This document shows, one piece after another, positions 61,001 through 64,000 of a stretch of 64,000 nucleotides of DNA. Origin of the DNA: Marinoscillum sp. MHG1-6 (GTDB taxonomy: Bacteria; Bacteroidota; Bacteroidia; Cytophagales; Cyclobacteriaceae); assembly GCF_024714475.1 (NCBI RefSeq), contig NZ_JAMZMI010000004.1, positions 248,001-312,000 on the forward strand, written 5' to 3'. The notes under the pieces are model-generated. The model was not told where the DNA came from. It saw only the letters and a list, made by a program, of their open reading frames with translations, and made no database searches. The position numbers and the translations under genes were made by a program. How positions within the stretch are numbered: the first letter of the stretch is position 1; every line of letters starts with the position of its first letter.

Positions 61001-62574
61001 ATGACTGGATTGCACGTGTAAGACACTCGACTCCGGGAGTAGGTTTGATCTCTCCTCCCCCACACCACGACATCTATTCAATCGAAGACTTGGCACAGCT
61101 GATCTATGATCTTAAAAATGCCAACAGACATGCCAGAATTAATGTAAAACTGGTATCAGAAGCTGGAGTAGGTACGATCGCATCAGGTGTGGCTAAAGCA
61201 AAGGCTGACGTAATCATGATTTCAGGAGCAGATGGTGGTACCGGAGCTTCTCCAATCAGTTCTATCAGACACGCTGGACTCCCGTGGGAAATGGGACTTT
61301 CAGAAGCACATCAGACCCTTCTTAGAAACAACCTGCGAAGCAGAATTGTCCTGCAAACGGATGGCAAGCTTATGACCGGTAGAGATGTGGCTGTAGCCAC
61401 ACTACTCGGTGCTGAAGAATATGGTTTTGCTACAACCGCTCTTATTGTTGAAGGTTGTATCATGATGAGAAAATGCCATCTGAACACTTGTCCGGTCGGT
61501 ATTGCAACACAGAAACCTGAACTAAGAAAACTATTCACAGGTAACCCTGATCACGTAGTGAATTTCTTTAGGTTCATTGCTCAAGAGCTAAGAGAAATCA
61601 TGGCTGAACTTGGTTTCAAAACGGTGAATGAAATGGTAGGACAGTCAGAGGTTCTTAAAGTGAAGTCTGATCTGGATCACTGGAAGTTGAAAACTATCGA
61701 CTTTAATCCAATCCTTAACAAGGAGATGGTGCCTGATTCATTTGGTGTATATAACCAAATTGAACAAAACCATGGATTAGAACATGTTCTTGATACCAAA
61801 ATCATCGAGGATTACCTGGTAAAAGAACAGAATCATAAGCTATACGACATCATCAATACCGATCGTTCAGTTGGAGCGATGTTCTCTCATGAGATCTCCA
61901 AAAAGTACGGTGGCAAAGGGCTACAGTTGAATAAAGCTAAAGTTGGATTCAAAGGATATGCAGGACAGAGCTTCGGAGCCTTCCTTGCTCCTGGCGTAGA
62001 GTTCGAATTGGAAGGTCAGGCCAATGACTACTGTGGAAAAGGTCTTTCAGGAGGAACGCTTGTTATCAAAGTTCCTGAGAAGACTTCATTCGTACCTAGC
62101 GAAAACATCATTATTGGTAACGTAGCGTTTTATGGCGCTACTTCTGGTAAAGCTTACATCAATGGAATGGCCGGGGAACGTTTCTGTGTAAGAAACTCTG
62201 GAGTTGAGGCTGTTGTTGAAGGTATTGGAGACCATGGCTGCGAATACATGACTGGCGGAAAAGTGATCATTCTTGGTGAAACAGGAAACAACTTTGCTGC
62301 TGGTATGAGTGGTGGTATCGCATACGTAATTGATGAATTTGATGCATTCAATGACAGGTTGAATGGTGAAATGGTCTCTCTTGAAAAACTGCAGGCTGAG
62401 GATCTTATCTATGTGAAAGAGGAAATCGAGAAGCACATTGAGCTTACTGACAGCGGACGTGCTAAAGAAATTCTTGAAAACTGGGATAAGTACCAGTCGA
62501 AGTTTGTGAAGGTTATGCCAAATGACCTGAAGAGAGTACTTGAAGAAAAAAGATTAAAAGAAAAAGTAGCATAA
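58096..62574 (+). CDS. gltB: Glutamate synthase, large subunit
   Basis: The 1492-residue protein makes glutamate from glutamine and 2-oxoglutarate with the small subunit. The order of domains is the glutaminase domain, whose predicted catalytic Cys16 in HDSCGVGC becomes N-terminal after processing; the central domain; the FMN-binding synthase domain (about 850-1230, with SGEGGEDEIRFE, PGEGGQLPGHKV and GADGGTGASPISS); and the C-terminal beta-helix (about 1280-1470, repeated G-rich turns). The 3Fe-4S cluster cysteines lie in CIMMRKCHLNTCPVG from C1121. The strong ribosome-binding site and promoter upstream suggest high expression. gltD begins directly after the stop codon. Confidence 0.98.
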   Translation: MQKKTLYRKEFEHDSCGVGCVANLSNKPDHNVVKDALSMLCCMEHRGGTGSDPDSGDGAGILTQIPHSFFKEELSKFAINLPKRGTYGVGMLFLPKNYQLREKCRSILNECISNLGLSLIGYRLVPVDELVPGHESKAVEPYVEQVFVGANDEMSQDELERKLFVLSNYASHEVEHNVKGENGDFYVCSFSSKKIIYKGQLRTDQVGRYYHDLRNEKYVSTFAIVHSRFSTNTFPNWKLAQPFRYLAHNGEINTIRGNVNKMKSKEATMSSKYFTDEELQWLLPVTDIKNSDSANLDALVELLYLGGRKLPHVMMMLVPEAWQDNKGMDAEKKAFYKYHSAIMEPWDGPAALFFTNGTELGATLDRNGLRPVRYCVTKDGRVIMASEVGALNLDPDNILENGRLQPGKMLWIDLPNNKLVKDDEIKRTVIESKPYFDWVKKERIKLKLLPTPDYTIEEVDDDTLLKQMKAYGYTQEDLKMTLEPMALQGKEPVGSMGSDSPLAVISRQSQHVANYFKQYFAQVSNPPIDPIRERLVMSLFTRVGEAQNILDETPEHTRQIHISQPVLSHAGYHKLMEQEDIGFGHHKIESVYDPSQVTLKEAINRVCKEAEEAVESGKCVIILSNRNVDEKHVPIPSLLATGAVHHYLVEKNLRTKSSLVIEAGDIWETHHFATIIGYGASAVYPFKVYDIIKSLQNEGVLDQSVKLGKYYDNFTNAVGQGLLKILSKMGISTLQSYQAAQIFECVGLGAEVVSKCFKGTVSRLDGLTFDDLEKEALIKHHAGYESDKKILEVGGFFQWKRNGEVHLLNPETIHLLQKSTSLNDYELWKKYSESVYNHQAKNSTLRSLFDFKARPSVPLEEVEPVENILKRFATGAMSFGSISYEAHSTLAIAMNRIGGKSNSGEGGEDEIRFEKKPNGDWERSAIKQIASGRFGVTSNYLKEADELQIKIAQGAKPGEGGQLPGHKVDDWIARVRHSTPGVGLISPPPHHDIYSIEDLAQLIYDLKNANRHARINVKLVSEAGVGTIASGVAKAKADVIMISGADGGTGASPISSIRHAGLPWEMGLSEAHQTLLRNNLRSRIVLQTDGKLMTGRDVAVATLLGAEEYGFATTALIVEGCIMMRKCHLNTCPVGIATQKPELRKLFTGNPDHVVNFFRFIAQELREIMAELGFKTVNEMVGQSEVLKVKSDLDHWKLKTIDFNPILNKEMVPDSFGVYNQIEQNHGLEHVLDTKIIEDYLVKEQNHKLYDIINTDRSVGAMFSHEISKKYGGKGLQLNKAKVGFKGYAGQSFGAFLAPGVEFELEGQANDYCGKGLSGGTLVIKVPEKTSFVPSENIIIGNVAFYGATSGKAYINGMAGERFCVRNSGVEAVVEGIGDHGCEYMTGGKVIILGETGNNFAAGMSGGIAYVIDEFDAFNDRLNGEMVSLEKLQAEDLIYVKEEIEKHIELTDSGRAKEILENWDKYQSKFVKVMPNDLKRVLEEKRLKEKVA

Positions 62575-64000
62575 ATGGGAGCAGTAGACGGTTTTTTAAA
62601 ATACGATAGAGAGTTACCTTCATCAAGAGATCCGAAACAGCGAATTGGAGATTATAAAGAAATCTACGAACCATTTGCTGAGGAAAAAACAAATAATCAG
62701 GCTGCACGATGCATGGATTGCGGAATCCCATTTTGTCACAATGGATGTCCGCTGGGAAATCAGATTCCTGACTTCAATGATGCGGTTTATAAGCAGGATT
62801 GGGAAGCGGCGTACGATATTCTGACGTCTACCAATAACTTCCCTGAATTTACGGGAAGAATTTGCCCTGCTCCTTGTGAAGCTTCTTGTGTACTAGGTAT
62901 CCACAAACCACCTGTTGCAATAGAACATATCGAAAAGTCAATCATTGAAATGGCTTTCGAAAAGGGTTATGTTAAAGCAAACCCTCCTAAAACCCGTACA
63001 GGTAAGTCTGTTGCCGTTGTAGGATCAGGACCGGCGGGCCTGGCTGCAGCTCAGCAGTTAAATAAGGCTGGACACAATGTAACAGTTTTTGAAAGAGCTG
63101 AAAGAATTGGTGGACTTCTCCGATTAGGTATTCCTGATTTCAAACTTGAAAAGTGGACCATCGACCGCAGGTTGAAGGTAATGGAGGAAGAAGGTATCAA
63201 CTTCAAGACTAATGCGAACGTTGGTGAAAATATATCAGTAGAAAGTCTTAAGTCCGACTTTGATGCAATCATGTTAGCCGGAGGATCTACTGTACCAAGA
63301 GGCCTACCGCTTCCCGGTAAGGATCTTGAAGGCATACATTTCGCGATGGACTTTTTAAGTCAGCAAAATAACCGTGTCTCTGAAGCAAAAAATGAACTTG
63401 TAAATCACAAGGGAGAAACTTTGGAAGCACCGATCATGGCTACTGGGAAAAATGTGGTTGTAATCGGTGGTGGTGACACAGGTTCTGACTGTGTTGGGAC
63501 ATCTAACCGTCATGGAGCTAAATCTGTGACTCAAATCGAGTTACTTTCTAAGCCCCCTGATAGCAGGGCTGTACATAACCCGTGGCCAGAATGGCCTATG
63601 ACCTTGAAAACCTCCACTTCTCATGAAGAGGGATGTTCGAGAGATTGGGCGGTTCTAACCAAAGAGTTTATCGGTAATGACAAAGGTGAACTGGCGGGAA
63701 TGAAGATCGTTAGAATCGAGTGGGGTGAAAAAGGCTTTAAAGAGGTAGAAGGAACAGAAGAAGTGATACCATGCGAGCTTGCCTTGATTGCTGCTGGTTT
63801 CGTTCATCCTCAACAAGAAGGAATGATCGAGCAGTTGGAGCTAGACCTTGATGAAAGAGGAAATGTAAAAGCTGATAACTACCAGACCAGTGATAAAGAT
63901 GTCTTTGCTGCTGGTGATATGCGAAGAGGGCAATCTTTGGTGGTTTGGGCCATTTCAGAAGGACGAGAGGCTGCAAGAGCTCTTGATATCCATTTGATGG
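62575..64000 (+). CDS. gltD: Glutamate synthase, small subunit (3' end cut by window end)
   Basis: The ATG at 62575 follows the gltB stop with no gap, and 475 codons remain open to the window end; complete proteins are about 480-490 residues, so only the tail is missing. The N-terminal iron-sulphur domain has C46, C49, C54, C58 and a second set C97, C101, C105. The FAD-binding motif VVGSGPAG is at about 148-155 and the NADPH-binding motif VVIGGGDTGSD at about 300. It oxidises NADPH and passes electrons to the large subunit. GltB and GltD form one operon. Confidence 0.97.
   Translation, partial: MGAVDGFLKYDRELPSSRDPKQRIGDYKEIYEPFAEEKTNNQAARCMDCGIPFCHNGCPLGNQIPDFNDAVYKQDWEAAYDILTSTNNFPEFTGRICPAPCEASCVLGIHKPPVAIEHIEKSIIEMAFEKGYVKANPPKTRTGKSVAVVGSGPAGLAAAQQLNKAGHNVTVFERAERIGGLLRLGIPDFKLEKWTIDRRLKVMEEEGINFKTNANVGENISVESLKSDFDAIMLAGGSTVPRGLPLPGKDLEGIHFAMDFLSQQNNRVSEAKNELVNHKGETLEAPIMATGKNVVVIGGGDTGSDCVGTSNRHGAKSVTQIELLSKPPDSRAVHNPWPEWPMTLKTSTSHEEGCSRDWAVLTKEFIGNDKGELAGMKIVRIEWGEKGFKEVEGTEEVIPCELALIAAGFVHPQQEGMIEQLELDLDERGNVKADNYQTSDKDVFAAGDMRRGQSLVVWAISEGREAARALDIHLM

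Overview
The window reads as a chromosomal segment of a marine or soil Bacteroidota, most likely of the order Cytophagales. The evidence is a SusC/SusD pair driven by an ECF sigma factor and FecR, many Bacteroidota-type lipoproteins, almost no Shine-Dalgarno sequences, a Nudix-type arabinose regulator and one promoter of the TTTG/TAnnTTTG type. No rRNA, tRNA, CRISPR array, transposase or prophage gene was seen.

Layout. (1) 1-11263, minus strand: a sugar-import and intracellular module with a sodium/solute symporter (cut by the window start), a DapA/NanA-type lyase, a large exported GH2 beta-galactosidase-like enzyme, a second symporter, a PhyH-type dioxygenase, a Gfo/Idh/MocA dehydrogenase and a cytoplasmic GH31 alpha-xylosidase-like enzyme. 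(2) 11449-12276, plus strand: a lipoprotein alpha/beta hydrolase. (3) 12312-27106, minus strand: a run of exported glycan-degrading enzymes: GH2, a five-bladed-propeller glycosidase, DUF3826, a Tat-exported TIM-barrel protein, GH105, a CE7/CE19-like esterase with an STN-like N-terminus, GH78 rhamnosidase, a BNR (sialidase-fold) protein and another GH2. (4) 27534-28118: a small secreted protein with its own terminator. (5) 28200-39816, minus strand: SusD, SusC, FecR, ECF sigma, then upstream a vanadium-haloperoxidase-like lipoprotein and a large FG-GAP/ASPIC-UnbV lipoprotein. (6) 40053-46234: an AraC regulator, a SnoaL/DUF4440-like lipoprotein, and a second rhamnosidase paired with a GH63/MGH1-like glycosidase. 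(7) 46505-57698: an SGLT-type symporter, a small iron-sulphur protein, the arabinose operon araB-araD-araA-galM-tkt with divergent araR, and a D-mannonate oxidoreductase-type SDR. (8) 58096-64000: gltB and gltD (glutamate synthase), gltD cut by the window end.

How it fits together. Two rhamnosidases, three GH2 enzymes, an unsaturated-uronyl hydrolase (GH105), an esterase, DUF3826, arabinose catabolism and a mannonate oxidoreductase point to a rhamnose-, galactose-, arabinose- and uronate-containing polymer such as rhamnogalacturonan I or an arabinogalactan side chain. This is inference from families. No sulfatase is present, which argues against ulvan. Oligosaccharides would be cut at the surface and in the periplasm, taken up by SusC/D and the Na+ symporters, and the pentose fed through araBAD and transketolase into central metabolism.

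The most interesting points are: a 13-base motif CAAACG-NN-TGCAA found in three divergent promoter regions (39884, 46348, 56101); the haloperoxidase-like/FG-GAP pair lying next to a sigma/FecR/SusCD unit; the STN-like domain on an esterase; and the PhyH/Gfo-Idh-MocA/GH31/symporter group.
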